DNA of 64,000 nucleotides, taken from the NCBI GenBank assembly GCA_039583875.1, contig CM077149.1:24813194-24877193 (forward strand), read 5' to 3'. This document shows positions 56,369 to 64,000 of this stretch, piece after piece. Source of the stretch: Platanthera guangdongensis (lineage: Eukaryota > Streptophyta > Magnoliopsida > Asparagales > Orchidaceae). The stretch's first letter is position 1. Each line of letters begins with the position of its first letter. The notes under the pieces are model-generated. The model saw only the letters and a list, made by a program, of their open reading frames with translations. It made no database searches and was not told the origin of the DNA. The translations under genes and the position numbers were made by a program.

Positions 56369-58444
56369 ATGGTCCAAAACAAAGATTATGCTAGCACCAG
56401 AACTCCAGTGTGCAATCTATCAAAGTTTGCACTTTGGAAAGCAAGGATTAAACTCTACATGAATTCTATTGACGAAGATATTTTTAATTCTGTTTTGACA
56501 GTGTGTCCAAGACCTCCAGAGAGCACAAGCACAAATGCTGTTCCACCTCCATCAGGAACAGATGCTGACATCAAAAAGTGGAAAGTAGCTGATGCCAAGG
56601 CAATGAACATTCTAGCTCAGACAATGTCAGATGACATTTTTCAGAAGGTAGCTGAATGTAATTCAGCCAAGGAGATCTGGGACAAGCTCTCAGAAATAGT
56701 TTCAGGATCAGCTGATGAGAGAAAGGACAGAAGATCCCATCTCATCTCCCAATATGAGAACTTCAAGAAGGGAGAAACTGAGTCAGTGGGAGACATGTAC
56801 AACAGACTGAGTCTAATTGTCAGTGAACTGAGGACATTAGACAAAGAGATCTCACTGACAGAACTTAATGATAAGATCCTAATGTGCTTCCCCAGCACTT
56901 GGGATTCAAGAATCTGGCCAATTAAAGATGCCAGAAGCCTGAATGAGATCACCACTGAAGCCTTGTTGGGTAAGCTCAAATCTTATGAGCTACTCATCAA
57001 GAACAGAGAAGAAGAACAGAAGGCTGCTTCACCAGCCACAAGAAAGGAGAAGACTATAGCATTCAAGGCAACTGAGGATCTGCCTGAAGAAAAAGGAACA
57101 GCCAATGATGAACTTCTCAGCTTGTTGGCCAAAAGATTCTATAAGATGGCCAGAAAGGACTTCAGAAGAAGATCATACAAGGAGCAGGATAAGCCAAGGT
57201 ATGACAAGTCCATTGGCAATAGTAAAGACATTATTTGCTTTGGTTGCAGGAAACCAGGGCATATGGTTCCTGACTGTCCAGAAAACAAGAACAAGGACAG
57301 AAGGGACAGAAAAGAAAGAAGAAAGGAGAAGGACTCCAAAAGGAATGGAAATAGCAAACCTTCCTCCAGCAGAAATAAGCACACAAGGAAAGGATTTGTT
57401 GCTGAATCCTGGAGTGAGACTGAAGAGGAGTCAGAAGCCTCTTCCAGCTCAAGTGATGATGAGGATGATGCAGAGGAAAAGGAGTTCTGCATGATGGCAA
57501 TCAATGCCTCACAACACAACTCAGAGGAAGAGAAGTCAGAGTCAGACTCAGAGACTCAACCTGAAGAAGATCAGGTAATCAGCTCTTTTGATTTCACTTC
57601 AGAAGATTTTAAACTTGAATTTAAAGCACTATGTTTAGACCTGCTAAAGTCTGAGAAAGAGATCATCTCTCTCAGAAATCAATTATCTGAACAAAATGCT
57701 TTAAAATCAGAAAACCTCAAACTCTCTCAGGAGTTGGAGAACTATAGGGAACAGATAGCTTCACTGAAGAGTGAGCTCTCTGAGGCCAAGAAGCTTGAAG
57801 AATCTCTCAATGGGAGAAGCATCAAGCTGATGGACATCACAAGCACAGTGAACTCAAGATTCAACAGTACACTGGGCTTGGGTGCCTCATCCAGCCAACC
57901 TATTGTGCTAACAACCCCTATCAAGTTCATTTCTGACAAGGGAAAGGGAGTTGTAGAGGTTGCCAGGAAAAATTCTGATCTGCCTCAAAAGACTAAAGTC
58001 CAGCACAAATCGTCGAACGGAGATCGACGATCGCCGAATGAAGATCGACGATCGCCGAACGCAGCTCGACGATCTCAGGACAAATCGTCGAACGCTAATC
58101 GACGATCTCAGCCAAGATCGTCGAACGCTGCTCGACGATCCCATATACATGACCTCAGCCATAGTCGACCGTCGAACGGAGCTCGACGATCGGACTCACG
58201 ATCGTCGAACGCAGCTCCAAGATCGTCGAACAGAGGTCAGAGTTCTGGAACTTTTTTAAAGGGCAAGTCAAAATTGAACCCTAAGGGTTCTTCATCCCAA
58301 ACCTTCAACCCTTACACTGAATGGATTTTACCTCCAAGGAGATATCATCCTGAAGGATATAAGAGTCAGCCAGGGATGTCTTTCATTTCTGAATTTAAAG
58401 GTTATCAACCTAGGCCCAAGGTAAACTGGGTCAAAAACAAGTAA
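56369..58444 (+). CDS. gag: Copia F Gag polyprotein, intact
   Basis: 691 residues from ATG 56369 ([10 protein letters not shown] and B start at the same place). Order: N-terminal copia gag domain ([55 protein letters not shown]) to about residue 220; CCHC knuckle [14 protein letters not shown] at residues 290-303; Lys/Arg-rich stretch; acidic Ser-rich stretch (about 340-410); coiled coil (about 425-490); a basic Arg/Ser repeat region (about 545-625) encoded by the palindrome array, with recurring SSN.ARRS; and the tail [11 protein letters not shown]. It builds the particle and binds RNA; the RS-like repeat is an unusual addition. The stop is TAA at 58442, and pol continues in the +1 frame. 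Confidence 0.95.
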   Translation: MVQNKDYASTRTPVCNLSKFALWKARIKLYMNSIDEDIFNSVLTVCPRPPESTSTNAVPPPSGTDADIKKWKVADAKAMNILAQTMSDDIFQKVAECNSAKEIWDKLSEIVSGSADERKDRRSHLISQYENFKKGETESVGDMYNRLSLIVSELRTLDKEISLTELNDKILMCFPSTWDSRIWPIKDARSLNEITTEALLGKLKSYELLIKNREEEQKAASPATRKEKTIAFKATEDLPEEKGTANDELLSLLAKRFYKMARKDFRRRSYKEQDKPRYDKSIGNSKDIICFGCRKPGHMVPDCPENKNKDRRDRKERRKEKDSKRNGNSKPSSSRNKHTRKGFVAESWSETEEESEASSSSSDDEDDAEEKEFCMMAINASQHNSEEEKSESDSETQPEEDQVISSFDFTSEDFKLEFKALCLDLLKSEKEIISLRNQLSEQNALKSENLKLSQELENYREQIASLKSELSEAKKLEESLNGRSIKLMDITSTVNSRFNSTLGLGASSSQPIVLTTPIKFISDKGKGVVEVARKNSDLPQKTKVQHKSSNGDRRSPNEDRRSPNAARRSQDKSSNANRRSQPRSSNAARRSHIHDLSHSRPSNGARRSDSRSSNAAPRSSNRGQSSGTFLKGKSKLNPKGSSSQTFNPYTEWILPPRRYHPEGYKSQPGMSFISEFKGYQPRPKVNWVKNK
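58009..58236. repeat. TCGTCGA palindrome array inside gag coding sequence of F
   Basis: About nine TCGTCGAAC / TCGACGATC pairs in frame with gag, for example 58010-58030. They are translated as repeated SSN(G/A).RRS. Equivalent regions exist in E (22594-22676) and B (33108-33360). Confidence 0.9.
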
Positions 58445-58460
58445 ATTGTTTCATGTGCAG
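58421..58460 (+). other. gag-pol junction of F with splice-like borders
   Basis: CCCAAG is followed by GTAAAC at 58421, and TTTCATGTGCAG ends at 58460 followed by GTGAAG. The 40 bases between them, if removed, would join gag and pol in frame (40 = 13x3+1). Forty bases is shorter than ordinary plant introns. The alternative is +1 frameshifting between about 58425 and 58444. Confidence 0.4.
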
Positions 58461-61400
58461 GTGAAGACCTATCCAACATCTAACCAGCAATGGTATTTGG
58501 ATAGTGGGTGCTCTAAGCACATGACAGGGAACAAGGACAACCTCAATTCCTTTAGAGCCAAGCTTGGACCCAAAGTTATCTTTGGTGACTCCAATTTTGG
58601 ACAAACTAAAGGCTATGGAGCAGTCCAGATTGGTTCTGTAACCTTCAAGAAAGTAGCATATGTGGAAGGACTGAAGCACAACCTAATCAGCATCAGTCAG
58701 CTATGTGATGAAGGCTACCAGGTGAACTTCAGCAAAACTTCATGCAAAATCAAGTCAGAGGACAACACAACTGTGTTGACAGGTAAAAGGAAAGGTAACA
58801 TCTACCTAGTAGATTTTCTTTCAACTACTATAGATATCTGTTTATTCAATTCAGTTTGTAGACCAAATGTTTTATGGAATAAGAGACTAGGACACCTAAA
58901 CCTTAGAACTATTGCTAGGCTCTCCAAGGACAACCTTGTTAGAGGACTACCTTCTGGCCCCTACAAGAAAGAAGGACTCTGCAAGGCTTGTCAATTAGGC
59001 AAGCAAACTAAAAACAGTTTCAAGTCACTTAATAAGAGTGATTCACCTAGGATATTGTATCTGTTACACATGGATCTATTTGGACCCATCACAGTACAAA
59101 GCCTAGGAGGGAAATCCTACACTTTGGTGATTGTAGATGACTTCTCTAGATTCACTTGGGTGTTCTTTCTAAGGAAGAAGTCTGATAACTTTAAGTGTCT
59201 GACAGAGTTTCTCAAATGTATAAAGATTGAGTTCAATACTCACATTGCCCTGATCAGAAGTGATCATGGGACAGAGTTTGATTCTCTTCTTATGCAAGAG
59301 TTCTGTCAGAGTGAAGGGATCAGGCATACTTTCTCAGCTCCTAGAACTCCTCAACAAAATGGGGTAGCTGAAAGGAAAAATAGAACCCTTATTGAATCTG
59401 CCACTACATTGTTGTCAGATGCTCATCTACCTCTATCCTTTTGGGCAGAGGCAGTGAACACCTCCAACTATGTGCTGAACAGAAGTCTGATACATAAACT
59501 GAAGGGAAAGACTCCCTATGAATTACTCAAAGGGAAGAAACCTAAAGTTGACTATTTCAAAATTTTTGGTTGCATTTGCTATATTCACAATAATGATAAG
59601 AAACATCTAGCAAAATTTCAAGCCAAAGCTGATGAAGGAGTGTTTCTGGGATACTCCATGATCAGCAAGGCCTATAGGGTTTATAATAAATCATCATTGA
59701 AAATTGAGGAATCTGTTCATGTTTCTTTTGATGAAACTAACATGTCTTTCAAGGAGAAGATTTCTTCTACCATAGAACCTTTGCAGGAACACTCTCTAGT
59801 TGAAGATATGAACAAGCTACAGGTTGCTCAAGAGGATGAAAGCAGTGAAGATGAAAGCAATGCTCAACATATTGAAACACAAACTGAAGAGCCAGTTGTT
59901 ATACCACAAGAGGAAACAACAACACAGGTTGGTGAACAATCAACACCCCCGGTTGATTTAGTAACATCAAGAGACCATCCAATTTCCCAGATAATTGGAG
60001 ACATCTCAGCTGCTGTGCAAACCAGAAATCAGGTCAACCAAAACCTGTTGCACACCTGCTTCCTTTCTCAAATTGAACCTCAGTCCATTCAAGATGCAGA
60101 GCAAGATCCACACTGGATCATTGCCATGCAAGAGGAGTTGCATCAATTAGAGAGGAACAAAGTATGGGAACTAGTGCCCAAGCCTAAGGATCATTCCATT
60201 GTTGGAACAAAATGGGTATTCAGAAACAAACTGGATGATCAAGGAGTAATAATAAGGAATAAGGCAAGGCTAGTTGCCCAAGGATATTCTCAAGAAGAAG
60301 GAATTGACTACGACCAGACCTTTGCACCTGTTGCAAGATTAGAAGCCATCAGGATATTTTTAGCCTATGCAGCTCACAAGGGCTTCAAGGTTTATCAGAT
60401 GGATGTCAAGAGTGCCTTCTTAAATGGAGACATCAAAGAGGAAGTCTATGTCAGACAACCTCCAGGTTTTATCTCTCCAACTCATCCTGATTTTGTTTTT
60501 AGATTAAATAAAGCATTATATGGTCTCAAGCAAGCTCCTAGAGCATGGTATGAGACCCTAGCATGCTTTCTCTTGGAAAATGGTTTTATAAGGGGTAGAG
60601 TAGACCAAACCCTTTTTATTAGAACCCATAAGTCTCATACCCTACTAGTACAAATTTATGTAGACGATATCATTTTTGGTTCTACTGACTCAAAATTGTG
60701 TAGAAGGTTTTCTAACCTAATGCATTCTAAATTTGAGATGAGTAGCATGGGTGAGCTATCCTTCTTCCTAGGATTGCAAGTCAAACAACATACTGAAGGC
60801 ATCTTTATTTCTCAAACCAAATATGCTAATGAGCTGGTTAAGAAATTTGGCATGTTTGAGGCATCTTGTATGAAAACACCCATGCCTACCAATGCTGTAC
60901 TGGATACTGATGAACATGGGAAACCTGTTGATCAGACAACATATAGGGCAATGATTGGCTCTTTACTGTATCTTACAGCTAGTAGACCAGATATAATGTT
61001 TGCTACATGTTTATGTGCTAGATTCCAAGTTAGCCCTAAAGAGTCACACCTCGCATTAGTAAAGAGGATTCTTAGGTATGTTAAAAGTTGTCCAAATCTA
61101 GGTCTCTGGTATCCAAAAGAGTCAGCATTTGAGTTAACTGGATTCTCTGATGCTGATTATGCTGGATGCAGAATTGACAGGAAAAGCACCAGTGGAACTT
61201 GTCAGTTCCTTGGTGACAGACTTGTCTCCTGGTTTTGCAAGAAACAAACATCTGTGTCAACTTCAACTGCTGAAGCTGAATATATGGCTGCAGGCAGTTG
61301 TTGTTCACAAATATTGTGGATTCAAAATCAACTCCTAGACTATGGTTACAACTTAGAGAAGTCAAAAATCTTTTGTGACAATACAAGTGCTATTTCCATA

Positions 61401-61610
61401 GCTCAAAATCCAGTCCTCCATAGTAGGACAAAACATATAGAGATTAGGCATCATTTCTTAAGGGACAATGTTGAAAAGAATAAAATTGAACTGCAATATA
61501 TCCCAACTGATTTACAAAGGGGAGATATTTTCACCAAGCCTTTGGATGAAAAGAAACACACCTTCTTTCTAAATCAGTTAGGAATGTTAGATGGAGGAAG
61601 TCTCAAATAA
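58446..61610 (+). CDS. pol: Copia F Pol polyprotein, intact
   Basis: About 1054 codons, uninterrupted. Protease [13 protein letters not shown] at residues 16-28 (catalytic Asp 19). GAG-pre-integrase with [10 protein letters not shown] and CKACQLGKQ (about 140-185). Integrase catalytic triad Asp210 (HMDLFGP), Asp273 (RSDHGTEF) and Glu309 ([12 protein letters not shown]), with the last two 36 apart as expected. RT with [27 protein letters not shown] and YVDD at 738-741. RNase H with [20 protein letters not shown] and [13 protein letters not shown]. The reported start is a TTG. The frame is open back to 58425, overlapping the gag end, so Pol is most likely made from a Gag-Pol fusion or a spliced RNA rather than from its own ATG. 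It is followed by the palindrome spacer and ORF3. Confidence 0.95.
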   Translation: MFHVQVKTYPTSNQQWYLDSGCSKHMTGNKDNLNSFRAKLGPKVIFGDSNFGQTKGYGAVQIGSVTFKKVAYVEGLKHNLISISQLCDEGYQVNFSKTSCKIKSEDNTTVLTGKRKGNIYLVDFLSTTIDICLFNSVCRPNVLWNKRLGHLNLRTIARLSKDNLVRGLPSGPYKKEGLCKACQLGKQTKNSFKSLNKSDSPRILYLLHMDLFGPITVQSLGGKSYTLVIVDDFSRFTWVFFLRKKSDNFKCLTEFLKCIKIEFNTHIALIRSDHGTEFDSLLMQEFCQSEGIRHTFSAPRTPQQNGVAERKNRTLIESATTLLSDAHLPLSFWAEAVNTSNYVLNRSLIHKLKGKTPYELLKGKKPKVDYFKIFGCICYIHNNDKKHLAKFQAKADEGVFLGYSMISKAYRVYNKSSLKIEESVHVSFDETNMSFKEKISSTIEPLQEHSLVEDMNKLQVAQEDESSEDESNAQHIETQTEEPVVIPQEETTTQVGEQSTPPVDLVTSRDHPISQIIGDISAAVQTRNQVNQNLLHTCFLSQIEPQSIQDAEQDPHWIIAMQEELHQLERNKVWELVPKPKDHSIVGTKWVFRNKLDDQGVIIRNKARLVAQGYSQEEGIDYDQTFAPVARLEAIRIFLAYAAHKGFKVYQMDVKSAFLNGDIKEEVYVRQPPGFISPTHPDFVFRLNKALYGLKQAPRAWYETLACFLLENGFIRGRVDQTLFIRTHKSHTLLVQIYVDDIIFGSTDSKLCRRFSNLMHSKFEMSSMGELSFFLGLQVKQHTEGIFISQTKYANELVKKFGMFEASCMKTPMPTNAVLDTDEHGKPVDQTTYRAMIGSLLYLTASRPDIMFATCLCARFQVSPKESHLALVKRILRYVKSCPNLGLWYPKESAFELTGFSDADYAGCRIDRKSTSGTCQFLGDRLVSWFCKKQTSVSTSTAEAEYMAAGSCCSQILWIQNQLLDYGYNLEKSKIFCDNTSAISIAQNPVLHSRTKHIEIRHHFLRDNVEKNKIELQYIPTDLQRGDIFTKPLDEKKHTFFLNQLGMLDGGSLK

Positions 61611-61692
61611 TATCCAAGATTTTGAAAGCTAAAAATGACCAAGACTAGGCAAAATTCTGATTTTCCTTAGTGTCTAAAATTTCTCTGATCTC
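61611..61692 (+). other. Short spacer after pol of F
   Basis: AT-rich, no frame, leads into the palindrome array. Confidence 0.4.
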
Positions 61693-61977
61693 TGAACTGC
61701 GCTCGACGATTTTCACAAAGATCGTCGAACGGAGTTCGACGATTTCCTGAATCGTCGAACTGAGTTCAGTGCTCCTTTGATACTATGGACTATCTCTTCT
61801 GGTCAACGATCGTCGAACGGCGCTCGACGATTTTGTTCACTGAACGATCGTCGAACGGAGCTCGACGCCTTTCCAAATCGTCGAACGGAGATCGACGATT
61901 TTGGAGTCTCTTCAGATTCCTTTAGAAGCCTCAATCGTCGAACTGAGTTCAACGATCTTTCCATTTCTGCGTCGAAC
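61693..61977. repeat. TCGTCGA / TCGACGA palindromes in pol-ORF3 spacer of F
   Basis: Five to six pairs (for example 61731-61743, 61809-61831, 61847-61866 and 61877-61898) built on ATCGTCGAACGGAG with CTCGACGAT. They fill the spacer between pol and the ORF3 acceptor. Confidence 0.88.
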
Positions 61978-62067
61978 CCTAATATAAAACTCATTTTTCG
62001 CCGTCGTTCTCTCTTGCGCTTTCAATTTCTCTGCAAAATTTTCTTCCCTCCAAACAGTTCTACACTT

Positions 62068-62099
62068 GGTCGTTTTGTCTGTTGATTTTTGCAGGTACA
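62068..62099 (+). promoter_or_regulatory. 3' splice-site-like sequence before ORF3 of F
   Basis: GGTCGTTTTGTCTGTTGATTTTTGCAG (62068-62094) precedes GTACA and the ATG at 62100. It is the same arrangement as in B and C: the AG lies 6-8 bases before the ATG. Confidence 0.55.
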
Positions 62100-64000
62100 A
62101 TGGCCGTTTCAGTTGCTGTGCTAGCCGCCATGAAATTTGATACGGGTTTTGACATTGATCTAGACTCCTTCAACACAACTGATCAAGTCTTCCAGGACAT
62201 CCTCAGTTTATTCAAAGATCAGCATCTATCTGCCCTTATGACAACAAGAATCAAACTTTCCTCTGATGAAATCAAAGAATGGGTATATACTGCACACAAC
62301 CTTGACAACAACACCATTGTTGGATCCATTGGTGGCACCCAGGTACCTCTGACCCCAACAGTCCTCACAGAGGTTTTTGGTTTAAGGAATGGTGAAGACT
62401 CTGCTGAACTTTCTGGAGAAGAATTCTCTGATATTCTTGCCAGGATGGGTCATCCTGAGGGGAACCCTAGCAAGTTGTTTAAGAGGAACCTGTCAGTGGA
62501 ATACAGGTTTCTGGCAGATGTTGTAGGCAAGGTTCTGTTGGCCAAACATTCTGCCCATGACACCATCTCCAGATATCAGCTCTGCCTCATGGGAGCTCTG
62601 GTGGATAGGAAAAGCTTGAACTGGGGAGAAGTCTTTTTTGATCTGTTGAAGAAAAAGATAAACAAAACCTTTGTGAATTATGGAAGAATTCTGGGAGTCT
62701 TCCTTCAGGCTAAGTGCCCTACTCTGCTAGTCTCCTCTGGAGTGCACATCAATGCCTCCAAGAGACTCACCTGTGCCCTATTTGGGAAATGGGACAGGCA
62801 AATCATCAAGCCCAGCAGGCCCTCTCCATCTGCCCCTTCAGGCACCAGGACTCTAAGAGTCACTCCACCCCAGGTCTCTGCACCTGCAGAAGACCTGCCT
62901 GCTGCTAGTGCTGCTTCTCCTTCTCCTCCAAGCCCAACCCTACCCCTTCCATCCACCACTCCATCTCCCTCCACCATTACAATTTCCAGCCCCTCTCCAA
63001 CTTCTATTCCATCTCCAGCAACCATCTCATCTCCACCAGCAGACCACTTCCATCCCCTATTCTCTTATCCCCCACCAGATGTCACCTCATCCCCATCCCT
63101 TCCATCCTTCACACTTCTGGATGAATCCTACATGGATGATTCCCCCTCCTCTCCTCCAGAGTTACCATCCTCTTCCACCTCTTTTCAAGACCTTCTCCAC
63201 CACATTATTGCCCAACCCACATTCACTCCATCCATATCCATCCGATTATCCTCCATCTCCACCATCCCCTCTCCTGAGCCATTCATTCCACCCTTCAGCC
63301 CTCCTCCTCCAGCTCCATCAGCCATCCCTGTACCCTCTACCTCTGCTCCTCTTCTTGAGCAAGTAGATCTCCTAGCCTTGGCTAACCAGTTGTATGAGCT
63401 CCTTGCACCCAGGCTCTCTCTTCTCATGGAGGCCTCTTTAGCTCCTCTACAACAGTGAGTGGTAGCTCTCTCTGCCAGGCTTTCCTCCTTCCTCACTCCT
63501 CAAGCAGCACCCCCAGCAGTGTGCCTTGATACAGCTGTATCTGTATCCAGGCAGGGGGAGATGCCCTATGAAGCCAGCCTTCATGCTGCTGTTGCTGCTG
63601 CTTCTGCTGCTACTGATGCTGTTTCTGTGTCTGCTTCTGCTACTGCTGCTGCTCCTGCATCTGTTGCCTCTGCTACTCCAGTCCTAGCGATAGACCTAAG
63701 GTCTTTGCTATCTACATTTGATGCTGCATACTACTGCTGCCTCCCAGAGCCCAATGCTGTCCAGCCCTCTGAAGATCTGTCCAAGGCTCTGGTGCCCTTC
63801 TCATGCTGTGACCCCAGTTTAATTTCTGCTTTTATTCATTCAGTGACTGCTGCTTCTGATGATGTTACTGCTGTTGCTGATGAAGAAAAGGCTGTATCTG
63901 CCTCTGAAATTATCCCTGCTGCTGAAGAAATTGTTTTTGTTGAGCCCTTTTCCCAGGATTCTCTGATGACAGAGGCTGCTGTTTTTGAGCCTGCTGAAGT
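62100..64000 (+). CDS. ORF3 of copia F (unknown protein), partial, with one in-frame stop
   Basis: From ATG 62100 the frame runs to a TGA at 63456-63458. It then stays open in the same frame to the window end, so the TGA is probably a single nonsense change in a longer gene. Residues 1-245 form a conserved domain (MKFDTGFDIDLDSF; RIKLSSDEIKEWVYT; PLTPTVLTEVFGLRNGED; NPSKLFKRNLSVEYRFLADVVGKVLLAKH; LNWGEVFFDLLKKK; INASKRLTCALFGKW). A long Pro/Ser-rich region follows, then RQGEMPYEAS encoded by a purine tract, then Ala/Ser-rich and acidic stretches. No signal peptide or membrane span is seen, so an envelope role is not supported. The translation upstream of 62100 would start at TTG and cross the splice-like site, so I prefer the ATG. 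The family is not recognised with confidence; it resembles plant-mobile-domain style ORFs. Confidence 0.8.
63548..63563 (+). other. Internal polypurine tract within ORF3 of F
   Basis: CAGGCAGGGGGAGATG matches the core GGGGGAGAT of the element PPT and is conserved in position in B and C. Confidence 0.7.

Larger units (their letters stand above)
54679..64000 (+). mobile_element. Ty1/copia Sirevirus-type element F with ORF3, best preserved, runs off the window
   Basis: 5' LTR 54679-56239, PBS 56242, gag 56369-58444 and pol to 61610, both uninterrupted, then a palindrome spacer, a splice-acceptor-like site and ORF3 from 62100 to beyond 64000. It is inserted in the 3' LTR of gypsy H; the five flanking bases are GAAGA (54674-54678). 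The intact frames suggest a recent insertion. The 3' LTR is outside the window, so LTR divergence cannot be used. Confidence 0.93.

Noticed and set aside
61081..61386. Minus-strand frame within F pol
   Set aside because: Shadow of the RNase H coding region.
62705..63496. Overlapping frames in the ORF3 Pro/Ser-rich region (62705-63025, 62908-63366, 63185-63496)
   Set aside because: Low-complexity CT-rich coding sequence leaves other frames open. Only the frame from 62100 is conserved in B and C.

Overview
This 64-kb window reads as plant nuclear DNA made entirely of nested LTR retrotransposons. I found no host gene, tRNA, rRNA or CRISPR array. The evidence is: Ty1/copia elements of the Sirevirus (SIRE) type with tRNA-Met primer sites (TGGTATCAGAGC-like), GGGGGAGAT purine tracts and long LTRs; Ty3/gypsy chromovirus elements with a Tekay-like chromodomain; and 5-bp target-site duplications. 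The genome is probably a repeat-rich angiosperm, but I cannot name the species.

Layout. A decayed gypsy element J (+) occupies roughly 0.5-5.17 kb and is cut at its reverse transcriptase by an LTR-like unit G1 (5167-6245). Next comes a minus-strand gypsy LTR called H' (6246-8503 plus 17542-18020), split by a nearly intact minus-strand copia element A (8504-17541). H' is interrupted by a second LTR-like unit G2 (18021-19282), and G2 by a truncated plus-strand copia element E (19283 to about 22688). A gypsy pol fragment K (22689-24637) follows and was hit by minus-strand copia element C (24638-24832 plus 36718 to about 44925). C was itself hit in its 3' LTR by minus-strand copia element B (24833-36717), which has a perfect GCCAC target duplication. 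A minus-strand gypsy fragment I (44926-45857) carries a full gypsy insertion H (+, from 45858). The 3' LTR of H is broken by the youngest-looking element, copia F (+, 54679 to beyond the window end), which has uninterrupted gag and pol frames.

How the parts work together. The copia elements use the order LTR - PBS - gag - pol (protease, integrase, reverse transcriptase, RNase H) - LTR. B, C and F carry a third large frame (ORF3) between pol and the 3' LTR. In all three, ORF3 is preceded by a polypyrimidine tract ending in GCAG a few bases before its ATG, which looks like a 3' splice site. ORF3 also holds an internal GGGGGAGATG tract that resembles the element's own polypurine tract.

The strongest unexplained pattern is that six of the LTR families here (J, G, H, A, E/F and B/C) carry arrays of short palindromes in the first part of the LTR, mostly just upstream of a TATA-like box. 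Each family has its own core, but most contain GTCG/CGAC-type inverted repeats (for example TCGTCGA...TCGACGA). In B and F the same palindromes recur inside the gag 3' coding region and again in the spacer before ORF3; E has them in gag and C in the pre-ORF3 spacer.
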